Shown piece by piece: positions 53,349-61,660 of a DNA stretch of 64,000 bases (its first letter is position 1; each line of letters opens with the position of its first letter). Under the pieces are notes generated by a model. That model had not been told where the DNA came from. It ran no database searches and saw only the letters and a program-made list of their open reading frames with translations. Source of the DNA: Halalkalicoccus sp. CGA53 (GTDB lineage Archaea; Halobacteriota; Halobacteria; Halobacteriales; Halalkalicoccaceae); NCBI RefSeq assembly GCF_036429475.1, contig NZ_CP144125.1:3179521-3243520 (forward strand). The letters run 5' to 3'. A program made the position numbers and the translations under genes.

Positions 53349-53898
53349 TCACCTACGCTGGAGTCGCGCGAAGAACTCGTCACAGAGCCGGGGGAACAGC
53401 AGGATCGAAACGGTACCGGCGATCACAGCGATGCCGACCGAGACGGTCTCTACTCCGAAATCGGCGTCGACCGCGAGTCCGCCGTAGACAGCCACGACCA
53501 GCGCGAGGTTGTAGTAGAGAACTCGGAGCGCGATCAACGAGGGTCTGAGTGACACCCAGCCGAGGGTCTGCGTCACGAGTGGCCCGATCCACCAGCCACG
53601 GATCAACGTCGCGGCGACGGTCATCGTGAGGAGCCGATAAAACGTCGGGTGGGTCACGCCAATCCCCTCGACAGAATCGGTCGTTCCGACGTACGCGAGT
53701 ACCGGCATACTGAGGAAAAGCGTCGGCGAAGACGTACGTGATATCGTGGAGGAAGCGTCCAAAGCTGCTCTTCTCCGCGCGCGTCAGCTTCCCCATCCCG
53801 TACCACGTCCGTCGTTCGGTCGTGTATGCTGGTCTCGTCGAGCGCGTCGGTGAGCGTTCGGTGAGGTGCACTCGTTCACTGGTGGCCGATCGAGCCAT
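53349..53898 (-). pseudogene. Membrane protein with one frameshift
   Basis: The N-terminal frame (MARSATSERVHLTERSPTRS..., GRFLHDITYVFADAF) and the C-terminal frame (LSMPVLAYVGTTDSVEG..., then four hydrophobic helices, end DEFFARLQRR) join if one T is removed from the TTTT run at 53716-53719. The repaired protein would be about 182 aa with four membrane helices. No family known. Either a recent loss or a sequencing error. Confidence 0.55.
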
Positions 53899-53985
53899 GA
53901 TTCCACTCCCGGGCTCGGAGCGCTATCGCAAGAACAGTCGGGACAGGTTTCGTGCGCTGAAACCGCCGCTGTTCCCCGGGGTAGT

Positions 53986-54140
53986 ATGCGTGTCCCAGAA
54001 GGGGCAGGCCACGTCTCCCAAGGGGGTTACGCGAGAAGTTCGGGTTCGAGACACCGGGCGAGGTATTCGTCTACGAAGAAATGGGGTGCATCGTTATCGA
54101 GCCGGTCCCGTCACCCGATGAACTGCACGGAATTCATTAG
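53986..54140 (+). pseudogene. AbrB/MazE-type antitoxin relic
   Basis: With one G removed from the run 54022-54026 the frame reads VSQKGQATSPKGLREKFGFE, then TPGEVFVYEEMGCIVIEPVP and SPDELHGIH, stop 54138-54140. This matches the swapped-hairpin AbrB antitoxins of haloarchaea paired with PIN toxins. The start ATG 53986 is also out of phase with VSQKG, so at least two changes broke it. A PIN toxin piece lies at 55450-55637. The rest of 53899-54318 shows nothing. Confidence 0.6.
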
Positions 54141-54318
54141 CTTAACCAGAGGAGATTGGTGCTCTCTAACGATTCACCAGTGTCGGTCAATGGAATGGTC
54201 AGTGTTCAAACTGCGGAAACGAGGTGCGTGTTTCTACAGCCACCTGAAGCTGAAATAATTCAGGATTCAATAGTATATATCGCTTCGAGCAGTAGGCACC
54301 GTTGAGGAGGCGTCACGA

Positions 54319-54888
54319 TTGGATATTACTGACATTCCCGACGAGGCGTTCATTGACGACGAATCGCCGCCCGATCTCCACGAACTAGAGGCAGCTGACT
54401 CGTTTCTCAAGAGCGGACCGATCCGTGAGCGACTCCTCGATGTCGTTACCGGGCTCCGAACCCCGACGAAGGTCTCCGATATCGCTGACCTCGCGAACTG
54501 CGATACTGAGACTGCCCGAGACTACCTGGAGTGGTTCGGCGAGATGGGAATAGTTCATCGTCACGACGGCCGCCCCGTACGATACGAGAGAAACGACGCG
54601 TACTTCCAGTGGCGACGTATCGACCGGATTCGCGAGGAATACTCCGAACAAGAGATCGTCGAGGCGCTTTCAGACACCATCGAACAGATCGAAGACTACA
54701 GAGCCCAGTTTGACGCAGATACTCCCGACGAGGTATCTCTGCTCGAGACCAGCCGGGAGATAGCAACTGAAGAGATATGGGAAGTACTCTCGGAGTGGAA
54801 AACGCTCGAACGTAGAGCCGCCCTGCTTGACGCGGCACGGCGTGATCTCCCAACCTTCAATAGCAGGTCCGGCCACATCGATGCCTGA
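54319..54888 (+). CDS. Winged-helix protein (DUF7342-like), first gene of a coupled pair
   Basis: A 189-aa protein. Residues about 35-85 form a winged helix (RERLLDVVTGLRTPTKVSDIADLANCDTETARDYLEWFGEMG...); the C-terminal half is helical with charged residues. TTG 54319 is used because GGAGG (54306-54310) lies 8 nt before it, a rare visible ribosome site for this organism. The stop overlaps the next gene's ATG region (ATG 54881). Such overlapping pairs of HTH plus small acidic protein are widespread in haloarchaea and may be toxin-antitoxin-like, though unproven. Confidence 0.65.
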   Translation: MDITDIPDEAFIDDESPPDLHELEAADSFLKSGPIRERLLDVVTGLRTPTKVSDIADLANCDTETARDYLEWFGEMGIVHRHDGRPVRYERNDAYFQWRRIDRIREEYSEQEIVEALSDTIEQIEDYRAQFDADTPDEVSLLETSREIATEEIWEVLSEWKTLERRAALLDAARRDLPTFNSRSGHIDA

Positions 54889-55318
54889 TACCCCGGCTGA
54901 ACCGCCCAGTACCGGGCCCATCGATACCGAGGTCGTCGACCGAATTGCAGCGCATCTTGCTCGGAGCGTTCGCTTCAGCGACGTCCAATCACGTCCACCG
55001 TACGCAGCGAGCGCCGTCATCGCCGACTACGACCTCGGCTACTTCCCGAGCGGTGTCACGCGAGCGTATCTTCGGATCCGATGGTTCGAGACCGACGACT
55101 TCAGCATCCATTACTCCGAGCAATACCAGACCGTGAATTCGTGGGAATGCCGATGGGATCGTCACCCGAACGACCACAACACCCGCGAACACTTCCATCC
55201 GCCCCCAGACGCACCCACTCCTGAAGAAGACGAGGGCGACCCCGACGAGTGGCGGGACGTTCTCGCAACCGTGCGCACCAGTCTCGACGACCGACTTGAA
55301 GCATTCTGGACCGAATAG
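54881..55318 (+). CDS. Small acidic protein paired with the winged-helix gene
   Basis: A 145-aa protein: TEVVDRIAAHLARSVRFSDV, RAYLRIRWFETDDFSIHYSEQYQ, then WECRWDRHPNDHNTREHFHPPP and a helical end. The H-N-T-R-E-H-F-H-P segment is a striking His cluster that could bind metal or be a nuclease site. ATG 54881 overlaps the upstream gene by 8 bp. I recognise it only as the usual partner of DUF7342-type HTH genes; a toxin role is a guess. No signal peptide. Confidence 0.6.
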   Translation: MPDTPAEPPSTGPIDTEVVDRIAAHLARSVRFSDVQSRPPYAASAVIADYDLGYFPSGVTRAYLRIRWFETDDFSIHYSEQYQTVNSWECRWDRHPNDHNTREHFHPPPDAPTPEEDEGDPDEWRDVLATVRTSLDDRLEAFWTE

Positions 55319-55449
55319 CTGGCTTGGCAATGTAAAGTCCTGCGTGGTACGACGACGTCGCTCGCCATCTCATCGATCGATACGGATCGAGCAATGGTAT
55401 TGCTGGCGTCGGACCCTCGACGAACAGCGTCTGCAGCTGCACTAGTCCC

Positions 55450-55637
55450 ACGAGCTCGGTTATCTCGCCAATCAGAGCGGTTGAAGAAGACCCAGATGAT
55501 GATAAATTTCTGGAGGCAGCGGTTGCTGGTGACGTCGATTACCTCGTTTCTGGTGACCAATACTTACTTGACCTCGGCTCTTTTCTCGGTATCGAGATCG
55601 TCACGCCCCAGTGTTCTACGACCACCTCAACGATTAG
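55450..55637 (+). pseudogene. PIN-domain toxin, C-terminal fragment
   Basis: The frame reads VEEDPDDDKFLEAAVAGDVD, then YLVSGDQYLLDLGSFLGIEI and VTPQ, the standard end of COG1569-type PIN ribonucleases (conserved Asp residues DDDKF and SGD). Near the end a small indel is needed to reach FYDHLND and TAG 55635-55637. The N-terminal half with the first catalytic Asp is lost. It was probably the toxin partner of the AbrB relic at 53986. Confidence 0.65.
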
Positions 55638-55679
55638 TGAAATTAGTATAGTGGCGACTCGTAAGTGTTTACGGAGAGT

Positions 55680-55841
55680 TTTTCACACGGTCGTGATACA
55701 ACCTGGCTGGAGTTCCGCGAGATGATCCTCAAAGCGACCGTCTACCACCTCGGAGATGCGTCCGATTTCCATGAAATCAACCGCTGGGTACCGAAACTAC
55801 AGAGGCACCAATTCGAACCTTTTCTTGGGCTCGTATCTTAA
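55680..55841 (+). pseudogene. Possible transposase C-terminal remnant
   Basis: One frame reads GRDTTWLEFREMILKATVYH, then LGDASDFHEINRWVPKLQRH and a TAA stop near 55841. The TWxEFREMILKATVYxL stretch resembles the last helix of haloarchaeal IS5-type transposases (compare TWFGQFRE at 26661-26975). Too short for certainty. Confidence 0.3.
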
Positions 55842-55898
55842 ATAGCCCGTCGACGAGCCCACATGTGGACTCAACTCAGAAACACGAGCCTACAGACC

Positions 55899-56375
55899 TC
55901 AAAGGTCCACACCAAGTGCGTTATCGACCGCTGTTTGTGCATCCTCCACAAGCATCTTTATTCGATCACGGCTACTAGCCTCGCTCTGTAGTTCATCTTC
56001 GATTCGAGAGAGGATCACCTTCGTCTCGGAGACGAACTCTCGATCAACGTTCTGCTCGCGGAGATGTTGGATCTCTCGTTTCTGCTTCTCAACGATGTCC
56101 GCGAGTTCGTTGACCTCAACATCTCCGGTACAGTCTGATTCGGTGCGAGTATCACGAGGATCGCTCGCAAGTTCGTATAGCCCTGGGGCCACCTTTTTTA
56201 TGTGACCGTGCTCGGTGAGTCGCTTTAGCCGGTCACTAGCGTACTCGCGCGAGACGCTCATCTCTTCAGCAGCGTAGGTCGGCGTCACACGCCCTCCCTG
56301 CAGAACATCGAGCAGCGATTCATCCGTGTCGTTCAGATCCTCGGGTTTGAGCACTGAGTTCGTGGTTACGGTCAT
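55899..56375 (-). CDS. Winged-helix regulator with coiled-coil tail
   Basis: A 158-aa protein. Residues 15-70 are a winged helix (ESLLDVLQGGRVTPTYAAEE, then MSVSREYASDRLKRLTEHGH). The second half (VNELADIVEKQKREIQHLREQNV...) is a coiled coil for dimerisation. Promoter CTATTTATTACAG on the minus strand lies about 20-30 nt before the ATG, and a palindrome covers it (56385-56403), which suggests autorepression. It is divergent from the three-gene operon at 56478, which it may also control. Confidence 0.75.
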   Translation of the reverse strand: MTVTTNSVLKPEDLNDTDESLLDVLQGGRVTPTYAAEEMSVSREYASDRLKRLTEHGHIKKVAPGLYELASDPRDTRTESDCTGDVEVNELADIVEKQKREIQHLREQNVDREFVSETKVILSRIEDELQSEASSRDRIKMLVEDAQTAVDNALGVDL

Positions 56376-56384
56376 ACGCCCCTA

Positions 56385-56408
56385 TTCATTACGCTGTAAT
56401 AAATAGTC
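56385..56408 (-). promoter_or_regulatory. TATA box overlapping a palindromic operator
   Basis: TTCATTAC-GCT-GTAATAAA (56385-56403) is an inverted repeat with 7 of 8 pairs matching. It overlaps the minus-strand TATA box (CTATTTATTACAG, 56408-56396) of the winged-helix gene at 56375. Location between TATA and start fits a repressor site. Confidence 0.5.
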
Positions 56409-56477
56409 CACGTTTAGTAACCGCTATTTGTAGTTCACTCATAGTAATGTACAAGTAAGTGGCTGCACTACTACCGA

Positions 56478-56762
56478 ATGGAGCCCGAGAATACCAGCAT
56501 CGAATTCTGGCCGGGTGCTGAGACACCCGACCTCGGGCTTCTGGAGTGCAGAAGCATGAGCCAATCGACGCTACCGACAAATGAGGCTGTCGCTGAACCG
56601 CCTACACATGAACGACCGTTAGACCGGCCGCTCAAGAGCGCCCGACGGACCGTCCGGGAGACAATCCTCGAGGGCGAACTCCCGGACTTCGACGTCTACC
56701 GGGCGCTGTGTGACGTCTCGATTCCGGTTTCGGTGACCGACCTGGAGCGAAGGGATGACTGA
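56478..56762 (+). CDS. Small protein of unknown function, operon gene 1
   Basis: A 94-aa protein without known family. A polar, probably disordered first half (MEPENTSIEFWPGAETPDLG...) and a conserved-looking C-terminal part (KSARRTVRETILEGELPDFDVYRALCDVSI). Its end overlaps the next gene by 8 bp. The three genes from here to 58133 have chained overlaps and resemble accessory genes of haloarchaeal plasmids and viruses. Confidence 0.5.
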   Translation: MEPENTSIEFWPGAETPDLGLLECRSMSQSTLPTNEAVAEPPTHERPLDRPLKSARRTVRETILEGELPDFDVYRALCDVSIPVSVTDLERRDD

Positions 56763-57306
56763 GGACACGCGCCTCGCAGAATGTCCGGTGTGTGGCGCAG
56801 TTGGTCTCACTGAACGGATCAAGGACCACAACTGTCCGGCGTTCCTTGAACGAACCGATCGAACGACACCGTACGCGCATCGGATTCGCGCTCGACCCTG
56901 CGTTTCCGCCAGCCCCGAGCAGGTACTTGATGGCTATCCGCTGTCGATCGCAGAAACCATCTCCTGTCCCGGCTGTGAGAGGAAACTGACCGAAGGACAC
57001 CGTCTCGTCGTCCTCGCGTACCGACCGCACTGGTCGTACGTATGGGCCATCGAGACCATCCGGTGTCGGACCTGTGGCTCCGATTCGATTCGGCCGACGG
57101 ACCGGTCGGGACCGTCTCTCCTCCTCGACGGTCGGATCACGACCACCTGTGACGAAACGACACAGAGTATGACGCTTACGTTCTCCACACCGTCCATCCA
57201 CGATCGCCGCTTCGTCGAGTTGCGCACGTCCGAGCCGTCGGAGATCGATCCGACGAGCGAACGACGTGGGAGAGAACGCGAAGACACGGAGGAACTCCGG
57301 AGATGA
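56755..57306 (+). CDS. Zinc-ribbon protein, operon gene 2
   Basis: A 183-aa protein with several zinc knuckles: CPVCG (10-14) plus a following NC, CPGCERK and RCRTCGSD. It is otherwise hydrophilic; the tail is basic and acidic repeat-like (EDTEELRR). It could bind nucleic acid. ATG overlaps gene 1, and gene 3 starts within its last codons (57303). Confidence 0.6.
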   Translation: MTEDTRLAECPVCGAVGLTERIKDHNCPAFLERTDRTTPYAHRIRARPCVSASPEQVLDGYPLSIAETISCPGCERKLTEGHRLVVLAYRPHWSYVWAIETIRCRTCGSDSIRPTDRSGPSLLLDGRITTTCDETTQSMTLTFSTPSIHDRRFVELRTSEPSEIDPTSERRGREREDTEELRR

Positions 57307-58133
57307 GTTCTGAGGACGAACGCGACGATCGGGTTCGGATCGACGGAATCGTCGAGCCGAGCGACGATCGACTCGCTGACCGACTCGATCGCCTCGAAGC
57401 CGAAACGATGAGGTTCGCAGATCGTATCCGACGGCGAGACGACCGCATCGCGGTGCTCGAAGACCGCCTTTCGGAACACGCCGCGCTCCTCGACGCGCTT
57501 CGGAATCGCTCCAGCGTCACGCGCGAGATGATCGCCGAGCTCCAATCACGAGAACTCGAGAAGCACGCCCACCTCCGTTGGGAGAGTGTCGAGCCGAACC
57601 TCTCGCTGCTCGCGGTCGACGGCGATTCGATCGAGGGATTTTGGAACGAGGACGGCAACCGGTACTGTCGGCTTCCGGATGGAGACGATCCACTGGCCGG
57701 GGACTCCGGGCGCTCTCTCACCGAGGGGGATCTCCTGCCGATCCAGCGGCTCTCCCGGATGGACGACGAGACCCTTCGATCGACCGCAGGTTCGAAGCCG
57801 ATGCGACTGGCGGCGGAAGTCTGGCGCGAGCGCGAGGGGACCGGCCTCTGGAAACCCGGTCGGAACGGCGTTCGTCTGTATCTCGACGCGGGGGAGTTGG
57901 CGCGCTGGATCCGAGTCCGTGAACCCAGCGTCGACCAGTCGTACTCACAGAAGCTCGCAGGACGTACCATCGACGAACTGAAAGTACTCTCGAGCGGTCG
58001 GCTGTACGACAGACTGGAGAGTCGTAGGAAAGACGGCCTGCGGTACAAAGAACGGAGGCTGTATCTCCCGACGGATTCGGAGATCCCTGGAGAGCCGTCG
58101 AGACGAGAGGACACGGGGGAAGATACTCCGTAG
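57303..58133 (+). CDS. Coiled-coil protein, operon gene 3
   Basis: A 276-aa protein. Residues about 20-95 form a coiled coil (LADRLDRLEAETMRFADRIR..., IAVLEDRLSEHAALLDAL). A C-terminal globular part follows, with a repeated GNRYCRLPD / GLRYKERRLYLP flavour and GVRLYLDAGELARWI. No family recognised. Overlaps gene 2 by 4 bp. Possibly a plasmid or virus protein that works with the Zn-ribbon protein. Confidence 0.55.
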   Translation: MSSEDERDDRVRIDGIVEPSDDRLADRLDRLEAETMRFADRIRRRDDRIAVLEDRLSEHAALLDALRNRSSVTREMIAELQSRELEKHAHLRWESVEPNLSLLAVDGDSIEGFWNEDGNRYCRLPDGDDPLAGDSGRSLTEGDLLPIQRLSRMDDETLRSTAGSKPMRLAAEVWREREGTGLWKPGRNGVRLYLDAGELARWIRVREPSVDQSYSQKLAGRTIDELKVLSSGRLYDRLESRRKDGLRYKERRLYLPTDSEIPGEPSRREDTGEDTP

Positions 58134-58848
58134 ACAGACGGTGTCGGTGGTAAGGGATGTCCGAGGGCGGTACTCTCCGTCCGAACACACCGCTCGTATC
58201 CCATCAACTACCTCAACGAGATCGCGAAACAGCTATGTTCGCCGTTCCGCTACCGTACAGTGAGTTTCTCGATCGGCTATCGTCGGCACCCGTGCAACGA
58301 TAGACGGTCCGTTCACCGTCGACATCAAGTGTCTAGGGAGGAGTCATCCGATCGGGGTTCTAGAACCCATCGCGGAATGATGGATTCATTCGGTGATCGT
58401 CGATGGCGAGGCAGGACAACAGACGATCGAACCGGCGGTTCATTTATTCTCAAGTGGCTATACGATCACGAGGGGAACTCTCGAAACATCCAGTCGGGGA
58501 ACAAACCGGTGAGCTATCGATGCAGTGAATTGTTCTCCAATCAGAGTGATCTGCATTAGTTTTGCATGCTCAGATTGAGGGTCCCACGACCAACTCTTGG
58601 TCTCTATCGATATCTCCACCAATCTACACCCTACTGTCCCTCGCCGGATTCAAACGTTGCACAGGACACTCTGATTGGAGAACAGTTTGGAGAAACAACT
58701 AGTATAACCGAGACCTATTCGAATATCGAGGGATCTGGAGACGGGTTCTAAGGTTGTTTTATCAACTCCTAATAATATGTCTTGGCTCCGTACCGAGCGA
58801 GTACGCATGCCGCACCCCGCCGACCACCGACGGGAGCCCTGATACCTA
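58134..58848. other. 715-bp gap with an inverted repeat, before the glycosyltransferase
   Basis: No gene was recognised. The first ~400 bp are GC-balanced with broken frames. The rest holds the inverted repeat of 58532-58684 and an A/T-rich promoter zone for the glycosyltransferase. Confidence 0.4.
58532..58684. repeat. 153-bp element bounded by 18-bp perfect inverted repeats
   Basis: TGTTCTCCAATCAGAGTG at 58532-58549 returns as its complement at 58667-58684. One base pair after a mismatch also agrees on each side. The interior has no coding capacity. Size and form fit a MITE, but no second copy and no clear target duplication were found in the window. Confidence 0.65.
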
Positions 58849-59829
58849 ATGACGGATGACCTGGTGAGCGTAGTGATCCCCACGTACGACCGTCCGGAGA
58901 TGCTCGCCCGAGCAGTAATGAGCGTTGTCGAACAGCGATACGACCAAATCGAACTGATCGTCATCGATGACGCCTCCCCGGAACCGATCGCGCCGATCGT
59001 CGAAGACCTTCCGATCGACTCACTCGAAGGTAGCGAAGTGATTCGTCACGAGACGAACCGGAACGGGGCGGCCGCGAGGAACACCGGGATCCGAGCGGCC
59101 TCGGGAGAATACATCGCGTTTCTCGACGACGACGACGTCTGGCACCCCGAGTTCCTCCGAACGCAGGTCGTGGCACTCGAACGGCTGGGCAACGAGTACG
59201 GACTCGTATACACGGGCGCGCGAGGAGTGACGACAGCCGGGGAGATCGAGTGGGAGCTCACGCGGTCGATTTCCGGAGATTCGTCCCGATCGATCCTTCT
59301 CGGAAATTTCGTGGGTGGGTTCTCGAGAATTCTGATACGTTCTGAACTCGCAGACCGAGCGGGGCTGATCGACGAGCGGTTTTCGGCATGGGTAGACTGG
59401 GGGTACTACATCCGACTTGCCCAACACTGTCGGTTCGGAGTGGTCCCGGAGCCGCTGGTTACCCGGTACGTCGATCATACCACCCGAACGAGCCACGACT
59501 ACTGGGCAAAGCGACACGTCTCCGAACACCTGCTTCAAAACCTGCTGCTCCCGATCGCGTCTGAGCATGGATGGCGCTACGAGCGGAAGGTCGTCGCCTC
59601 TCTCTACCTCAACCTGGGAAAGTGGGCGATCATCGCGGGAGAGTTCGAAGAAGCCAGACGGTGGCTGCTGAAAGCGGTGGCGACCTATCCCCTCATCCCG
59701 GCGCTCTATCCGTATCTTGGTGCCGTTATCGGGGGGAAGCGGACGCTTCGGGCGGCGAGAGCGGTCAAACAGCGTGTGGGCGTGATCGACTCGCGTACGA
59801 CGATCTCCTCCTGGCACGGCGGGGACTAA
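58849..59829 (+). CDS. Glycosyltransferase family 2
   Basis: A 326-aa GT-A enzyme. The N-terminus VSVVIPTYDRPEMLARAVMS is typical, the nucleotide-sugar part contains DDASPEPI and FLDDDDVWHPEF (metal-binding DxD). It continues with a GFSRILIRSELADRAGLIDE acceptor loop. It transfers a sugar onto a glycan or lipid carrier at the inner membrane face. With the flippase and formyltransferase it belongs to a surface-glycan (N-glycan or S-layer) locus. The C-terminal third has a conserved helical tail with no membrane helix. Confidence 0.9.
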   Translation: MTDDLVSVVIPTYDRPEMLARAVMSVVEQRYDQIELIVIDDASPEPIAPIVEDLPIDSLEGSEVIRHETNRNGAAARNTGIRAASGEYIAFLDDDDVWHPEFLRTQVVALERLGNEYGLVYTGARGVTTAGEIEWELTRSISGDSSRSILLGNFVGGFSRILIRSELADRAGLIDERFSAWVDWGYYIRLAQHCRFGVVPEPLVTRYVDHTTRTSHDYWAKRHVSEHLLQNLLLPIASEHGWRYERKVVASLYLNLGKWAIIAGEFEEARRWLLKAVATYPLIPALYPYLGAVIGGKRTLRAARAVKQRVGVIDSRTTISSWHGGD

Positions 59830-59912
59830 CTGATCGTTCCGTTACTTGATCGAGTTTGTAGCGCTAAAATCTTGTAGATCGTCTCCAGAAAGCGGTAGAA
59901 GGGGACTACGGA

Positions 59913-60504
59913 TCAGACGATACCGTGGTATTCGTAGAACCGGCGTCGTCGTGGGTCCGCGAGCAGGGGCTCGTGAATCTGCATGATGTCGACGTCGCTC
60001 GCGCGGTTTCCTTCTATCACCATCGGAACGCCGTCGCTCGAGAGGATGATGTCCCAGCCGACGTACTGCCACACGTGAGAGAACTGATCGGCGAGATCGA
60101 GGACGAGTTCGCGTATCGCCGGCCACTCCGGGACGGTCACTCCGGCGACTCGCTCGTCCGACGTGGGATGGGTTCTGTGCCAGGTGATCTCCGATCCACG
60201 GAAGGGAGACGAAACGGGACCCATTTTACCGGAGTCCTCATCGACGCGTGCGTTGACTCCCCCCAGCCGAGAGGTTGTCGAGCGGGGCTGACTCGGGCGT
60301 CCCGAACCGGTGGACGGCCATCGCAATGAACGGTTCCCGCGTCTCCGGGTCGACCATCGTCACGATCCGGATCGAGTTCCAGGCGTCGGGAAAGATCCGT
60401 TCGGCGTATTCGTGCTGGTCGACACAGTCGACGATCAGGTACTCGTCCCGCTTCGCGAGCCACTCGCGACCGGATCGCTCTAAGGTCTTTCGTCCATCGC
60501 TCTT
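59913..60504 (-). pseudogene. Sugar-transfer-associated ATP-grasp protein, truncated and frameshifted
   Basis: Two frames join if one base is removed from the C6 run 60259-60264: REWLAKRDEYLIVDCVDQHE, YAERIFPDAWNSIRIVTMVD and DNLSAGG, then VNARVDEDSGKMGPVSSPF, FSHVWQYVGWDIILSSDGVP and VIEGNRASDVDIMQIHEPLL. This is the ATP-grasp catalytic half with the Glu/Asn (EGN) metal ligands. The N-terminal half is missing, with a stop near 60505. Thus it is a dead gene even if the run is a sequencing error. It converges on the GT2 gene. Confidence 0.7.
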
Positions 60505-60920
60505 CTAGCGGAGATTGTTGATACGGATCGTCGGCTCAAACGAAGAACCACAATCAGTAGAGTGACCATCTCTTTAGCCAGGTCTCGATTCAGTGATGTG
60601 CGAGCAAAATCGCAAGAGGGCGCTCCATCAACAATGTGCTACAGAAGAGCGTTGAATGAAATTGGAAATTCATCATTAAGAGAATAATTTCAATAAAATA
60701 TGTATATTAATATCTTAGTATATAAAAATGAGTTTTTTATATTTTCTTATTAAGTATATAAATCATTTTTAATTTGCCGATTAATTCACTCGACAATGAT
60801 TCCACCTGAGGGTTACTAACCAATAAAAATATCATTGATTCTATATGAACAGTCAATGCGAGATTTGATACGTATTTAATTGTCCAACTCCTGTTTCACA
60901 TCAATCAATACACTATCCAC
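60505..60920. other. 416-bp very A/T-rich gap
   Basis: No gene. Strong drop in GC (about 60660-60870 consists of long A/T runs), which may mark imported DNA or the place where the ATP-grasp gene was cut. The IS6 element begins at 60921. Confidence 0.4.
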
Positions 60921-61660
60921 GGTACTGTCTAGTCATCGGCTAATCACTTCCCCGGCGGGAGTGCAATTGTCGAGCGCCTGATTCGGTCGTTGTTGGTTAT
61001 AGTAGTGGACGAAGGCGGTGAGCCAGCGCTGGGCGCTGGCTCGCCGCCCCATCCACGTCTGATGAAACCGGTCGATCCGCATCGCGAGCGTTTGGAACCA
61101 CTTCTCGATCACATTCCGCTCAACATAGTCCAGGTGACCGCGCAGATCACACCGTGCCAGAGCGGTCAGGTACCCATTCCGTCGACGAGAAACGTCGCCT
61201 CGGACAAGTCGTGTTTCTCGGTCAGCCGGCCGAGAAACTCGGCCGCTGGATCGGTACCTCGACGCGGAGAGATCCACGCACCGAGCAATAGCTTCGTCTC
61301 GACGTCGATTGCGGCGTACAGCCAATGCTGCTTGGTTCCGATTTTCACCGCAGTTTCGTCGACGGCGACCCGCGAGGGCTGCGCCCTCGGCGAGTCTGGA
61401 ACCTTCTCTGCAACCCGATGGACCCACTGAAACACCGCCTGGTGCGACCGAGTGATGCCAAACGTTTCAAGGGCGGCAGCTGTCTCACGGAGCGAAAGTC
61501 CCGAAGAGTGGATCCGCACCGCGAGCGCTCTCAGGGCGCTCGCGGTGCTCTCCTCAGCCCAGCATTGAAGCGGATCGGGTTCGAGCGTAACAGTGAGCGG
61601 TTCTTGGGTGTGCATGACAGCCAAACCCAAGAACTGCTCGTCCGTTGACTAGACAGTACC
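60921..61660. mobile_element. Complete IS6-type element with target duplication
   Basis: A 740-bp element. Ends are 15-bp perfect inverted repeats GGTACTGTCTAGTCA (60921-60935 and complement 61646-61660). The 8-bp direct repeat CTATCCAC flanks it (60913-60920 and 61661-61668), the length usual for IS6. The right copy includes the flippase stop codon (complement of CTA 61661-61663). Its transposase carries a 1-nt frameshift. Confidence 0.95.
60933..61615 (-). pseudogene. IS6-family transposase, frameshifted
   Basis: The DDE transposase begins MHTQEPLTVTLEPDPLQCW (ATG 61615), with SGLSLRETAAALETFGITRS, VAVDETAVKIGTKQHWLYAA for the first Asp and RGTDPAAEFLGRLTE... LVDGMG. It is interrupted at 61173-61175, where GGG should be GGGG; the rest (YLTALARCDLRGHLDYVERN, IDRFHQTWMGRR, YYNQQRPNQALDN) follows in another frame to a stop inside the terminal repeat. 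IS6 members do not normally need frameshifting, so it is inactive or misread. Confidence 0.85.

Noticed and set aside
46958-58549. The 10-mer AATCAGAGTG near 46959, 52889 and 58540 as a dispersed element end
   Set aside because: Only the copy at 58540 belongs to an inverted pair. The others lack flanking similarity and could be chance in A/T-rich DNA.
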